A stretch of 64,000 bases of DNA from positions 930,001 through 994,000 of the forward strand of contig OZ037909.1 of assembly GCA_964035575.1 (NCBI GenBank), read 5' to 3'. Position 1 is the stretch's first letter, and each line of letters begins with the position of its first letter. The stretch comes from Rhynchopus sp. YZ270_cl-10 (Eukaryota; Euglenozoa; Diplonemea; Diplonemida; Diplonemidae). Both the position numbers and the translations under genes were made by a program. The notes under the pieces are model-generated. The model saw nothing but the letters and a program-made list of their open reading frames with translations. It made no database searches and was not told the DNA's origin. This document shows, in pieces, positions 10,101 to 19,539 of the stretch.

Positions 10101-10349
10101 TAGGCGTGAAAGGAGGGGTAAAAAAACAAGAACCACCACACCACACCACCACCACTCAGACTTGCGCTCAAAATCAATGCCACCAAGATTAACTAAATGC
10201 ACCCGATTCTTAGAAAGACTAAAGGGGGAACTGAAAAGAGCAATTTTTTCCCCCCTTCCGTTCATTCCCCCCTTTTCAACTTCTTCCCCCTCACCTCCCT
10301 TCCCCCCTTTGGGAACTCACGAGAGGGGTTAGGTTCTAATCTTCTTCTC

Positions 10350-10410
10350 GAGGTACGCTGTCATGAGAGGGCTTTGTATTTTCAAGGCAGCTCTCTTTTT
10401 AGCGGTACTT
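10350..10410 (+). repeat. AGGTACRCTGT dispersed repeat, copy 1
   Basis: Matches 30281-30330 (AGGTACRCTGTYAYGAGAGG, then GCTTTGTATTT and CAAG). At 30 kb the repeat directly precedes a hairpin element and shares its ACGAGAGGGCTT core, so it may be a diverged form of that family. Confidence 0.6.
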
Positions 10411-11107
10411 CGTAGCGTTTATCAGTACTTTCAAGTTGGATTCCCCCTGCCCCAAAGCTTGAAGGAAAGAGAACGTGGCGTTACTTTGCACCCTTTTGTG
10501 TGCATTGTTGAGGTGGCGCGTGGGTGTAATACATCTTGTACTGTTTTTCTGCGCGTTATCAGCTTCACTTTGAATTTCAAAGAGGGAGTGAACAGGGGTA
10601 CCACAGAGTAGCTGAACGTTTCTCAAAAAAAGAAGAGGAAAAAAGGAAAAAAAAAAAAAAAATGTCACTTTTTTTGTGTGTGATTTGTAGCGCTTTGTAC
10701 GTTTGCCCCCCCCTCTCTGTTGAGATCTTTCATTTATGTATTCAGAAGGAAAAAGGAAATGAACAAAAAAGCAAACGATGGTACAAACTTTTTGGAGAAA
10801 ATCTTATCAAAGAAAATGGAGAGAAAAAAAACAAAAAAAAAAACAAAGAAAAAAAAAAAACAAAACAGCAACGGTATCAAAAAAAGGAAAGGGACAGGAA
10901 AAAAGGAGAATTTATTCATTCATTCAAAAAAAGGCGGGGTGAAATCGTTTATTTTTCTGCGATGAGTAGAACCGGGAACATGACATATCAGATGTAAATC
11001 ACGAAATGGTTATATAGCACTGCATGGGGTCCACCCCACCTCCCCTCCCCTCCGCGGTTCACTCGGTTATTGTATCAATGTACACTACACTACACTGTCA
11101 AACCCTT

Positions 11108-11145
11108 CTCTCCTTTTCCCCCACCTACCCCCTCTCAAACCACAG
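11108..11145 (+). promoter_or_regulatory. Putative (trans-)splice acceptor of the NDPK-like gene
   Basis: Pyrimidine-rich tract ending CAAACCACAG, 49 bases before the ATG at 11195. Confidence 0.4.
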
Positions 11146-11194
11146 GCATTACAACACACCTATAAATTTTTCAAAAAAAAAAATTCAAAAAAAA

Positions 11195-12247
11195 ATGGTT
11201 GTTCACGAGAAAGAAGCAGAGATCCTTGCACCTCTTCACCGTAGTCTTATAGAGGAAAAAGTCGCTGCCGCTCAGATGCGCAAAGCGGTTGAAGAGACCC
11301 TGCTCCTTATCAAACCCGACGCTGTCAAGCACCACGCCGCCATTCTCATGGCTATCGACCGCGCTGGGTTCTCCATCGAATGCACTTCTATGGTCTTCAC
11401 CAGACACATGGCAGATTCATTAGCCGCGAACTTCCCTTTACCAGAAGTCAACACCGAAAAAGCGGCTACCTACAAAACACTCCACGCAGAGCACTTAGTG
11501 AGCGGTACGGTTCTTGCTGTGGTGCTCCGTCGGGTTCAAGCGGTGTCGTGTCTCCTAACTTTATTAGGGCCTAATAGCCCAGAAGAAGCAAAGAAAACTG
11601 CTCCAGAGTCTTTACGCGCTTTGTATGGAACAGATGATATAAGTAATGCGGCGTATAGCAGTGCTTCTAAGGAGAATGCGTATAAGGATGTGGTGTTGGT
11701 GTTGGGGTATACACCGCAGGCGCCACAGCAGGAGGCGGCGAAGGAGGAGGATTGGGAGGAGGATGCGGATCAGACGCATTTGAGTTTGAGGGAATTGAAG
11801 GAGTTGGCGAGAAAGCAGTTGGAGGATTTGAAAGGGGAGCGGGAGAAATTGGCAGCGCGAGAAGCGGAGTTGCGGCTGCGGGAGCAGCTCGAGGTGGAGC
11901 AGAGGTTATATCCTAGTGGTGTTCCGAAGCTTCAGCTTGCCGTGGGGACGTCTGATATCATAGACTGCTCCTCCCGGATCATCCGTCACTGCACTGCAAC
12001 GAATCCCATGGGAATCCCTCTCACCCCACGCAGCATGCGGTCCCTCTTTGACTCCTTAGACACAGAACGCAAGGGAACGCTTAACAGAACAGTGTTCAAG
12101 ACCTTCTACGAACACCACCCACAACTACAGAACCACGGAGTGCCACAGGACCTAGACAACCTAGACCGCCGCCTCACAGCCTTCAAAGAGCAGGGAATGG
12201 GGTTCGATGACTTCTGCATCTTCCTCTTTCAAGCTGCGAAGAGGTGA
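11195..12247 (+). CDS. NDPK-like protein lacking the catalytic histidine
   Basis: 350 residues. Residues 34-170 follow the nucleoside diphosphate kinase fold: TLLLIKPDAV (35-44) is the conserved first strand and KPD motif, and SKENAYKDVVLV matches the segment after the active site. The usual N-x-x-H-G-S-D-S signature reads NAAYSSAS (151-158). Tyr154 replaces the phosphohistidine and the HGSD loop is lost, so phosphotransfer is unlikely. An acidic, charged helix follows (about 185-245). The C-terminus has an EF-hand-like helix-loop (LFDSLDTERKGTLNRTVF), a weak calcium site at best. NDPK domains fused to other modules are common in axonemal proteins (radial spokes, NME5/7/9 types); with the EFHC gene nearby, a flagellar role is plausible but inferred. 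The start was chosen at the ATG after the A-rich leader; the frame is also open upstream. Confidence 0.75.
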   Translation: MVVHEKEAEILAPLHRSLIEEKVAAAQMRKAVEETLLLIKPDAVKHHAAILMAIDRAGFSIECTSMVFTRHMADSLAANFPLPEVNTEKAATYKTLHAEHLVSGTVLAVVLRRVQAVSCLLTLLGPNSPEEAKKTAPESLRALYGTDDISNAAYSSASKENAYKDVVLVLGYTPQAPQQEAAKEEDWEEDADQTHLSLRELKELARKQLEDLKGEREKLAAREAELRLREQLEVEQRLYPSGVPKLQLAVGTSDIIDCSSRIIRHCTATNPMGIPLTPRSMRSLFDSLDTERKGTLNRTVFKTFYEHHPQLQNHGVPQDLDNLDRRLTAFKEQGMGFDDFCIFLFQAAKR

Positions 12248-12367
12248 AAAAAAGGGGATAAAACAGAATCTGTTTACACAGAGTGTTTGGGGGTGGGGAG
12301 GGCTGTGGTGGAAAATGCGTGACTACTCCGTCCATGTGTCACGTGTTATGCGTGATACGTAGCGGTT

Positions 12368-12764
12368 GTACGTATTGTACGTATTGTACGTATTGTACGT
12401 ATTGTACGTATTGTACGTATTGTACGTATTGTACGTATTGTACGTATTGTACGTATTGTACGTATTGTACGTATTGTACGTATTGTACGTATTGTACGTA
12501 TTGTACGTATTGTACGTATTGTACGTATTGTACGTATTGTACGTATTGTACGTATTGTACGTATTGTACGTATTGTACGTATTGTACGTATTGTACGTAT
12601 TGTACGTATTGTACGTATTGTACGTATTGTACGTATTGTACGTATTGTACGTATTGTACGTATTGTACGTATTGTACGTATTGTACGTATTGTACGTATT
12701 GTACGTATTGTACGTATTGTACGTATTGTACGTATTGTACGTATTGTACGTATTGTACGTATTT
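12368..12764. repeat. 9-bp minisatellite, unit TACGTATTG
   Basis: About 44 head-to-tail copies that look identical in every row. Because the unit is nine bases, frames on both strands stay open (YVL, CTY, NTY and QYV repeats); these are not genes. It lies 120 bp past the NDPK-like stop codon. Confidence 0.97.
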
Positions 12765-13007
12765 GCCACCCAGGACCGTGGGGTGGGAGAAGGTGTCAAG
12801 GAGCCTCATAGCTAAAATAGGGTTATAAAAGTAACGTCAATGCAAATCTTTTGAGGCAAAATGTCTGGTGCAGAGAGGAACGTATCAGGTCAGTCAGTGG
12901 TGTTCTCTGGTGAAGTACTAGAAATATCAGGGTGTCTTTGACGTTCCAAAGATTCTGCCCCATCGAGGGGGATGAGACTCGTTTGCACCACTGTGTGTGA
13001 ACACGGA

Positions 13008-13262
13008 TCCCTTAATGATGACAACAAACACATCACACACACTTTTTGTATGATTCCCTCTGATTCATTTCGTTAATGCACTACCACACTCTGAATGCCC
13101 AATGCTGCTGTCGCCACCTTGCCTCAGTGAAGGTACTCCATCACACCTGTCAGGGGATCTCTCAACACGACTTATGATGACAACAAACACATCACACACA
13201 CTTTTTGTATGATTCCCTATGATTCATTTTGTTAATGCACTACCACACTCTGATCTGTCAAT
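13008..13262. repeat. 255-bp direct repeat, left copy
   Basis: Nearly identical to 14792-15048. Each block has two copies of an ~80-bp unit (ATGATGACAACAAACACATC through GCACTACCACACTCTGA) around a ~75-bp spacer (GCCCAATGCTGC). A fifth ~80-bp unit lies at 13449-13528. The pair flanks the gene at 13717-14361. Confidence 0.9.
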
Positions 13263-13285
13263 GCGCTTTGCCCTTCCTCTCTGTA

Positions 13286-13325
13286 GGGACCAAGCAACGA
13301 AGGCTTGGGGTTATCTTACAAATGC
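13286..13325 (+). repeat. Hairpin element with compensatory stem
   Basis: Inner arms are CCAAGC (13290-13295) and GCTTGG (13303-13308) around the seven-base loop AACGAAG. The consensus is CTAAGC/GCTTAG, so both sides changed together and pairing is kept. The tail is TTATCTTACAAA. Confidence 0.75.
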
Positions 13326-13448
13326 TCTCTCTTTCAGAAGCCCGCCTCACGAGCCTCTGGTGCCTACGTGCACAGCGGTGCTACAGCACTTTCAGCTTTG
13401 TATTATTGGAACTCCGTCTCACACTATTCATAACAATGGACCCGATTT

Positions 13449-13528
13449 TATGATGACAACAAACACATCACACACACTTTTTGTATGATTCCCTATGATT
13501 CATTTTGTTAATGCACTACCACACTCTG
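13449..13528. repeat. 80-bp unit of the 255-bp block
   Basis: Isolated copy of the ATGATGACAACAAACACATC unit, 260 bp upstream of the 13717 gene. Confidence 0.9.
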
Positions 13529-13640
13529 AACATACTGCGCACAACCTGCAAAACGCTGCATTACTTCCTCGCCCTCCGTATAATACTTTCTGGTGTTGCA
13601 ACCTACATTGGTACGTGCCTCCGCCCCTTCAAGCCTTTTG

Positions 13641-13683
13641 TCAACTCTTCTTCTCCCCACGCTCTCTCCAATCCAATTTCCAG
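13641..13683 (+). promoter_or_regulatory. Putative (trans-)splice acceptor, 13717 gene
   Basis: Pyrimidine-rich tract ending CCAATTTCCAG at 13683, 33 bases before the chosen ATG. TATACAG near 13760 is an alternative acceptor inside the frame. Confidence 0.35.
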
Positions 13684-13716
13684 GTTTTTCTTACACATTG
13701 TTTTTCTCATTTTTGG

Positions 13717-14361
13717 ATGGTGTACATTGCGGGCCGTAGTAATGTTCCTGTTTATACAGCAAAGGTACAGCAGGCAGTGGACGAGGTGAAGCGGGAGATG
13801 TTTGGTCTGCTCCACGCACGCTGGGAGGCTGGGATGGCGTCGGAGAAGTACTTCCCGCGGGGGCGTGGGTATGCTCATGAGTGGTCTGAGAAGCGTTCGG
13901 TGCGGATGGGGATCCCTGCGGAGACGGGCATTGACAGTGAGGACTATGACGTGGCCTTCGGTGCGTGGTACAACCTTGCTGTGCGGAAGTTGAGTGTCGA
14001 GGAGCCTGCTCTTGCAAGCCCACCTGCGCTGCTCTCTCCTAACGACAGCGGCAGTGACAGCGGAGAAGGTCCGACACTCCCAACTGCAGCCCCAGCCACA
14101 CCATCGCCCTCCCCAAGAAGGCACACAGAGCTCCCCCAGCTCACCCCCCTTCCAGAAACCCTCCTCCGCGTCATGCAGCACAACCCGTACCCCATCATGA
14201 ACCTCGTCCGCAACACGTCCCCCATGTACTGCACCTCTGTGTTCGAGGTCGGCATGCCCAACGGATACGGCCAGCACATGATCAGGTGTCACTCAATGCT
14301 CTTCGCACCCATGGCACATCGTCTGCCCTCGGAAATGTTCTCGGGGGCTAGTGTTACTTAA
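13717..14361 (+). CDS. Unrecognised protein, 214 residues
   Basis: I do not recognise the family. The N-terminal half is helical and charged (VQQAVDEVKREMFGLLHARW) and is followed by aromatic-rich sequence (EDYDVAFGAWYNLAVRKL). A Ser/Pro-rich low-complexity linker lies around residues 97-135. A compact C-terminal part contains MQHNPYPIMNLV and FEVGMPNGYGQHM. Codon composition switches to clearly coding (GC-rich third positions) from about 13760, which supports a gene. The upstream part of the same frame (13495-13716) includes a repeat and is excluded. The start is a choice: ATG 13717 follows a good acceptor, but a cis-intron ending near 13763 is also possible. The gene lies between two copies of a 255-bp direct repeat. 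Confidence 0.6.
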   Translation: MVYIAGRSNVPVYTAKVQQAVDEVKREMFGLLHARWEAGMASEKYFPRGRGYAHEWSEKRSVRMGIPAETGIDSEDYDVAFGAWYNLAVRKLSVEEPALASPPALLSPNDSGSDSGEGPTLPTAAPATPSPSPRRHTELPQLTPLPETLLRVMQHNPYPIMNLVRNTSPMYCTSVFEVGMPNGYGQHMIRCHSMLFAPMAHRLPSEMFSGASVT

Positions 14362-14791
14362 ACGCTACAGTGGGGTGGGGGGAAGTCTCGGACGATGATT
14401 GTTTTGTCCTTTGAAAAAATAGCATCATTGTCAACAAAATACTGTCTCGAATGAGGCCTGCCGTATGTTATTATGTGGTAAGGCTTCTTCTCATTTAGGT
14501 CCAATTTGGACTACGGGTTTGGACCCAGCTGAGTGCTGATCCATATTGGTGATTCTCAAATGCAGTAAAAAAGTGCAAACAAGAAAGTGTAGATTAGACA
14601 GGTGTCAACTACACTGTTCGAATTTTACAACACAAATCCTCCATGCAAAAGAATTTGCAAATAGAGGATTTAGAAGGGAAAAAAAAAAAACCACGCTGAC
14701 AAAAAATTAAAAAATAACGAGTTCCCCATTTCCAGTCTCCCTCAGCAGCTGCTCTATGATCTGTGGGGTGGCACAATTCTCGAACGGCTGA

Positions 14792-15048
14792 TCCCTTAAT
14801 GATGATAACAAACACATCACACACACTTTTTGTATGATTCCCTATGATTCATTTTGTTAATGCACTACCACACTCTGAATGCCCAATGCTGCCGTCGCCA
14901 CCTTTGCCTCAGTGAAGGTACTCCATCACACCTGTCAGGGGATCTTTCAACACGACTTATGATGACAACAAACACATCACACACACTTTTGTATGATTCC
15001 CTATGATTCATTTTTGTTAATGCACTACCACACTCTGATCTGTCAAAT
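14792..15048. repeat. 255-bp direct repeat, right copy
   Basis: Right partner of 13008-13262, with a few substitutions and single-base length changes. It lies 430 bp downstream of the 13717 gene. Confidence 0.9.
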
Positions 15049-15270
15049 CACCCCCTTTTTTTCTCATCATCACGTGACCCGAACATCCGCTTCACGGTTC
15101 GGGACAACTGGCAGAACGCAGACCTCCCGAAGAAGTCGGCACCCAGCTGTGGACACGCGAGAAGGGGGAATGCACTCCCTGACTCCCACCCACACACACA
15201 CCTGGGGCCATATTCTGCGCAAGAATTACCCTATAAGTCATCAAACACACACACGACCCTACACCAGACC

Positions 15271-15298
15271 CCCTCCTCCCCTCCCCCTCCCCCCTCAG
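15271..15298 (+). promoter_or_regulatory. Putative (trans-)splice acceptor, 15325 gene
   Basis: Strong C/T tract ending CCCCCCTCAG at 15298, 26 bases before the main ATG. A short upstream ATG at 15318 opens a 12-codon frame overlapping the start. Confidence 0.45.
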
Positions 15299-15324
15299 TG
15301 TTTTCAACACTGCCCAAATGAGAG

Positions 15325-16650
15325 ATGGAGGGCGGCCTGCGGTCTGTAGATGAGGAGTGGGTATGGGAGCAGTGTGCGATGGGTGGGGTGCGGGAGGGGA
15401 TGGGGGTGGCGGAGATAAAAGCGCTTGTAGCCAACGTGGTGCGCCGCTTTCAAGAAGACTTTGACACCACCACCGACACTGCGGACACCAAGAACCCACC
15501 CTGCTGTCCCTGCTGCCGATGTGACTCCACCTGCACCGCATGCTCCAAGGAGAGACACCGCACCACCAGCACCCTCTCCACCGCCATCACCCACTCCCTC
15601 ACAGGCAAACGCCGCAGAGACCACGACCCCTACACCACCCCAGTCCTCTCCTTGCAGCGCTCGCAGGGTGGTCTCTCCCACCTCCACCCACATCCTACAC
15701 AACGGTCACACTGGATGAAATACGATACAGCGGAACCTATGAATATACAACACAAAAAGGTCCGCAAGGAACGGAAAATGCAGGGTCTAGCCGCCAACCC
15801 GCATCCTCCTGCATCCTTGGTGGAGGTGCCGGGTGAGGTGGCAAGCTTTGGTGCAAAGGGGGAAGCGCTTCTTGGGGTGTCGGTGGCCAGCTTTGAAGAG
15901 TTTCGAGCATGCAAGCTACGCCCTGCGCACATTGCGAGAGGTAGTTTGGGTGGCATCGCAGTGAAGCCAAAACCGCCAGAAGCGACCACAGCAAACCCTC
16001 GCATCGCTTTAGGAATGCTCGCAGACATATCATCTCAAACGCTGCACACACAATACGAACAGCTGCGGAGTAGAAACATTTCACACGAGGACTCAATCAA
16101 ACAGGTCTGCCGGGGACGAGGTTTTGCCATCCCCGATCGGGTCACAGAGTCTCGCTGTGCCTCAGCCCTGCAGACCATTCAGAATGCATCCACAACAACG
16201 GACCGAAGTATTCGGTTGCCACCAGAGTTTGAGGTGAATTGGCAGCTTCCACCCCCTACGGTGCAGATTTTGGAGACGGCATGCGCAGACTACTGGAGGG
16301 TTGCGGTGTTGTCTAGTGAAGAGCGTGCGTTGTGCACGACCTTGAATGCTTTGGAAGAGGACAGCATCCATGAGGCACGACGAAAGCAGTGGGGTGGTGA
16401 TGAGACAGCGAAAAAGGGCGCGCGAGAGAAGCCCGCAGACAGTGAAGCCGAACAGCGGAAGAAACGGCAGAACCGACGCATCTCCCGTTCCGTGTCGCTC
16501 CTTGCCTGCTCCCTCTCCGAGCAGGTCAACCACCTCCCAGCACCTTCCGACGACGTCGCCTACGCCATCCCCACAGAAGAACCCACAAATAGACACGAGG
16601 TAATGATCCACAAAGCCTCTGGGTGGAATTCTAAAAAGGGTGTTGAATAA
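15325..16650 (+). CDS. Unrecognised protein with Cys cluster, 441 residues
   Basis: I do not recognise a family. The N-terminus is acidic and helical (VAEIKALVANVVRRFQEDFD). Residues 58-74 hold a dense cysteine cluster (PPCCPCCRCDSTCTACS) that could bind metal, but it does not match a named zinc finger. A Ser/Thr/His-rich linker follows to about 130, then a more ordered region (130-345) with the segments LVEVPGEVASFGAKGEALLG and FEVNWQLPPPTVQILETACA. The C-terminal third is highly charged (Lys/Arg/Glu) and may be disordered or nucleic-acid binding. The start is the first in-frame ATG after a strong acceptor. No introns are evident. The role is unknown. Confidence 0.6.
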   Translation: MEGGLRSVDEEWVWEQCAMGGVREGMGVAEIKALVANVVRRFQEDFDTTTDTADTKNPPCCPCCRCDSTCTACSKERHRTTSTLSTAITHSLTGKRRRDHDPYTTPVLSLQRSQGGLSHLHPHPTQRSHWMKYDTAEPMNIQHKKVRKERKMQGLAANPHPPASLVEVPGEVASFGAKGEALLGVSVASFEEFRACKLRPAHIARGSLGGIAVKPKPPEATTANPRIALGMLADISSQTLHTQYEQLRSRNISHEDSIKQVCRGRGFAIPDRVTESRCASALQTIQNASTTTDRSIRLPPEFEVNWQLPPPTVQILETACADYWRVAVLSSEERALCTTLNALEEDSIHEARRKQWGGDETAKKGAREKPADSEAEQRKKRQNRRISRSVSLLACSLSEQVNHLPAPSDDVAYAIPTEEPTNRHEVMIHKASGWNSKKGVE

Positions 16651-17129
16651 AGAAAAGGCACTCTGGACGACAGACGCAACGCAAGGGCGCAAAAAACAGA
16701 TGCCGGGTGGAAAAAAGGGGGTGGTGCGCTGTGGAGGGCAATTTGATGGTGTTGGTTTTTTGTCTGCCAGGCTGTGATAGGAGAGGAATGGATGGAGAGG
16801 AAGGGGGCAATGTGATGTACCCGCAGTTTCTTGTGGCGAAAAGGGTTGTGAAAAGAGGGGAAATGAGTGTTGTGAGTCTCATCGAGTCTTTTATTTGAAA
16901 TATCGGGGTAGTGCGTGGGTTTTGTAAAACCCACCAGAATGCACACGGCCATTAGGGGGGAAGGGTGTTGGTGCTATGGCGTGATTGTGGTTACTAAGTG
17001 CGAAAGGTTTATTCGGACTTTTCGTATCGAATTTTTCTATTTTGTTGTTTCTCTAGCCTGATAGGTGTGTGCACAAGCCAGTGTTATCTTGGACTGACCT
17101 GGTGTTTTGTTGATACACAAAAAAAAAAA

Positions 17130-18610
17130 GTAGAGGGGGGTTTTGTGAGGAAGTTTTGAATATGGCGGTGCCCAAGTTGAGCTGTACCCGTCTTGCTGTA
17201 AGCCTATCTGTGCCAGGACAGTCACATGATGACAGACTTAATTACCATCATACACCCTCGTTCTTCTGAGGCAGGTCCTTTGCGGATTGATGTATAAGTT
17301 TATCATGCTTCTGCAATTCTGAACCATTTTCGTTTGCACAACAAAAGAGCAACATAACACAGCGACGTGTAATGATACACAGTTGTCTGCCACCTCGTTG
17401 GCACGAGATATCCACTCAAAAACTTTTTACAGTTTTTGACACAACCCACTTCCAACATCAATCAAAGCTACAAAGGGAGAATAAAACGCAGACGTCCTCA
17501 CACGACCACCCACGGGGATGAGCTGTACCTGTCTTTCCCAAGATGCTTTGCTGTCAAGCCCATCTGTACCACCACCGTCACATGATGACAGACTTAATTA
17601 CCATCATACACTCTCGTTCTTCTGAGGCAGGTCCTTTGCGGATTGATGTATAAGTTTATCATGCTTCTGCAATTCTGAACCATTTTCGTTTACACAACAA
17701 AAGAGCAACATAACACAGCGACGTGTAATGATACACGGTTGTCTGCCACCTCGTTGGCACGAGATATCCACGCAATTTTTTTTTTTTTTGCATTTTTTTG
17801 ACACAACCCACTTCCAACATCAACCAAATCATTAAGGAAAAGAACTACGGAGCATCCTCGACGAACCAACAGTTCAACAAAAAGGGAGAATAAAACGCAG
17901 ACGTCCCCACACGACCACCCACGGGGATGAGCTGTACCTGTCTTTCCCAAGATGCCTTTGCAGCATCGTTTGCCACTTTGTTGCACACCTGAACGGCCAG
18001 TGTTTACTCACTCAGGATGACTGAAACTTATTTGGATTCCTCTTCGCGAAAGTGCAGCAATGTACCTTCATGAGCGTTGCTTTGTTTCGTATAAATACAA
18101 CACCTCTGATCAGCTCTGCACGACGTCCTGCACACACAGCCTCCTCGCCGCACAACTTAATGATGACAGACTTAATTACCATCAAACACTCTCGTTCTTC
18201 TGAGGCAGGTCCTTTGCGGATTGATGTATAAGTTTATCATGCTTCTGCAATTCTGAACCATTTTCGTTTGCACAACAAAAGAGCAACATAACACAGCGAC
18301 GTGTAATGATATACGGTTGTCTGCCACCTCGTTGGCACGAGATATCCACGCAAAAACTTTGCGGGTTTTGATCCCTTCCACTCCCAACATCAATCACAGC
18401 TACAAAGGGAGAATAAAACGCAGACGTCCCCACACGACCACCCACGGGGATGAGCTGTACCTGTCTTTCCCAAGATGCCTTGCTGTCAAGCCCATCTGTA
18501 CCAGCACCGTCACATGATGACAGACTTAATTACCATCATACACTCTCGTTCTTCTGAGGCAGGTCCTTTGCGGATTGATGTATAAGTTTATCATGCTTCT
18601 GCAATTCTGA
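17130..18610. repeat. 356-bp tandem satellite
   Basis: Units start GATGACAGACTTAATTACC near 17226, 17582, 18161 and 18516, with spacing of about 356 bp. One unit is expanded to about 579 bp by inserted sequence (about 17800-18160). Shared landmarks are CTGAGGCAGGTCCTTTGCGG, GTCTGCCACCTCGTTGGCAC and GGGGATGAGCTGTACC. The array is truncated on both sides; the last unit runs into a CA-rich stretch. Confidence 0.9.
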
Positions 18611-18661
18611 CGACACACACACACACACCAACCACCCCCTCCTCCCCCTCCCCCTCCCCAC

Positions 18662-18918
18662 CCACACTACCACACTACCACACTACCACACTACCACACT
18701 ACCACACTACCACACTACCACACTACCACACTACCACACTACCACACTACCACACTACCACACTACCACACTACCACACTACCACACTACCACACTACCA
18801 CACTACCACACTACCACACTACCACACTACCACACTACCACACTACCACACTACCACACTACCACACTACCACACTACCACACTACCACACTACCACACT
18901 ACCACACTACCACACTAC
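18662..18918. repeat. 8-bp minisatellite, unit CACTACCA
   Basis: About 32 near-perfect head-to-tail units, running directly into the CACTACACAG acceptor of the 18940 gene. Unlike the two 9-bp arrays, an 8-bp period shifts frame. Confidence 0.97.
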
Positions 18919-18922
18919 ACAG
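18908..18922 (+). promoter_or_regulatory. Putative (trans-)splice acceptor, 18940 gene
   Basis: The minisatellite ends CACTACACAG, placing an AG 17 bases before the ATG. The array itself takes the position of the pyrimidine tract. Confidence 0.35.
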
Positions 18923-18939
18923 AACGCAACACACGACAC

Positions 18940-19539
18940 ATGAACAGCAGGCCTTCTGTCGAGCATCTCTTCTTGAATGGCGCAAAGCATACACGGAGTC
19001 GTAATGAGGAAATGCTTGAGAGGGAAGTGGCGAAGTTGCGCGGGCACGTCTCCGAACTAAGCCTGCAGCTAGGGAACACAAAGCACGAGCTTGCCTCGCG
19101 CTGCACAGAGGTGGCAACTCTGCAGAAGGGGGTCGACTCTCAAAAGCGTCAGGTGCAGCTGCTCCTGGAAGAGCTGGAGGGGATGTGCAACACACCAATA
19201 TCGCGGAAGGCAGCGCCCAATCTCTGTACACTGCAAAAAGAGCTTCAAGCGGAAAAGCTCAGAAACGCCGAACTCACTGAAAAGTACGCGGCCCTCAGTG
19301 CAAGCCTGGAGACTGCGAGGTGCGACAGCAATGCGACAGAGCTGAAGTACAGTACGTTGGTGAAGGACCATGAGCGGATACTGGGCGAAACGGAAGTCCT
19401 GAAGGGGCAAGTGGAGGAGGCTGGTGCGAAGTTGCGTGCAAAGGATGAGGCGCAAAACTCTGTTGCCCTCTTCGATAAATTCGCAAGACTCGCAGTGGAA
19501 CACCAAGGACTTCAGCTCAAGACTCTCAACGCACTCTGA
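18940..19539 (+). CDS. Coiled-coil protein, partial duplicate of the kinesin-like gene
   Basis: 199 residues, almost entirely heptad-rich coiled coil. Residues about 11-77 align closely with the start of the coiled coil in the large protein at 21340: LFLNGAKHTRSRNEEMLERE here against LLLSAGKKQARTRGEEMLET there, followed in both by EVxKLR, SxEVAxLQ and LxEELxxM. A later segment (EKLRNAELTEKYAALSAS) matches EKSKNAALSDKFEKMRLA. The motor-like head and most of the tail are missing. It is either a short paralogue or a truncated duplicate expressed from its own acceptor; the frame is intact. It lies 1.8 kb upstream of its larger relative, on the same strand. No function can be assigned beyond likely coiled-coil pairing. 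Confidence 0.65.
   Translation: MNSRPSVEHLFLNGAKHTRSRNEEMLEREVAKLRGHVSELSLQLGNTKHELASRCTEVATLQKGVDSQKRQVQLLLEELEGMCNTPISRKAAPNLCTLQKELQAEKLRNAELTEKYAALSASLETARCDSNATELKYSTLVKDHERILGETEVLKGQVEEAGAKLRAKDEAQNSVALFDKFARLAVEHQGLQLKTLNAL

Larger units (their letters stand above)
9851..11194. other. Intergenic between importin and NDPK-like genes
   Basis: Contains a fold-back element (9982-10100), a dispersed repeat (10350-10410) and long A- and T-rich tracts (about 10625-10920). The frames at 10536-10997 are poly-Lys low complexity and are not accepted as genes. A possible last importin exon could lie in the first part. Confidence 0.5.
12248..13716. other. Intergenic with minisatellite and duplicated blocks
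   Basis: Holds the TACGTATTG minisatellite, one copy of the 255-bp duplicated block (13008-13262), a hairpin element (13286-13325) and a further 80-bp copy of the block's repeat near 13449-13528. Short open frames here are chance or repeat-derived, although an upstream exon of the 13717 gene cannot be excluded. Confidence 0.5.
14362..15324. other. Intergenic with right copy of the 255-bp block
   Basis: Mostly AT-rich spacer plus the repeat at 14792-15048. From about 15070 to 15175 one + frame reads plausibly as protein (RDPNIRFTVRDNWQNADLPK) and might be an exon of the next gene, but no donor or join can be shown. The remainder is CA-rich up to the acceptor at 15298. Confidence 0.4.
16651..18939. 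other. Intergenic satellite region
   Basis: 16651-17130 is spacer with no recognised feature; a faint hairpin-like string sits near 16990. The remainder is the 356-bp satellite and the 8-bp minisatellite. Minus-strand frames here repeat in every unit and are satellite-derived. Confidence 0.6.

Noticed and set aside
10536-10997. Lys-rich frame
   Set aside because: A-rich low complexity with no domain and no acceptor context.
12283-12828. Frames encoding CTY, YVL, NTY and QYV repeats
   Set aside because: They come from the 9-bp minisatellite, whose period keeps frames on both strands open.
17604-18445. Repeated minus-strand frames with ENGSELQKHDKLIHQSAKDL
   Set aside because: Identical in each 356-bp unit and without coding-like variation; satellite sequence.
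17130-18610. CRISPR-like repeat-spacer array
   Set aside because: The units are long, contiguous tandem copies without spacers, in a eukaryotic context.
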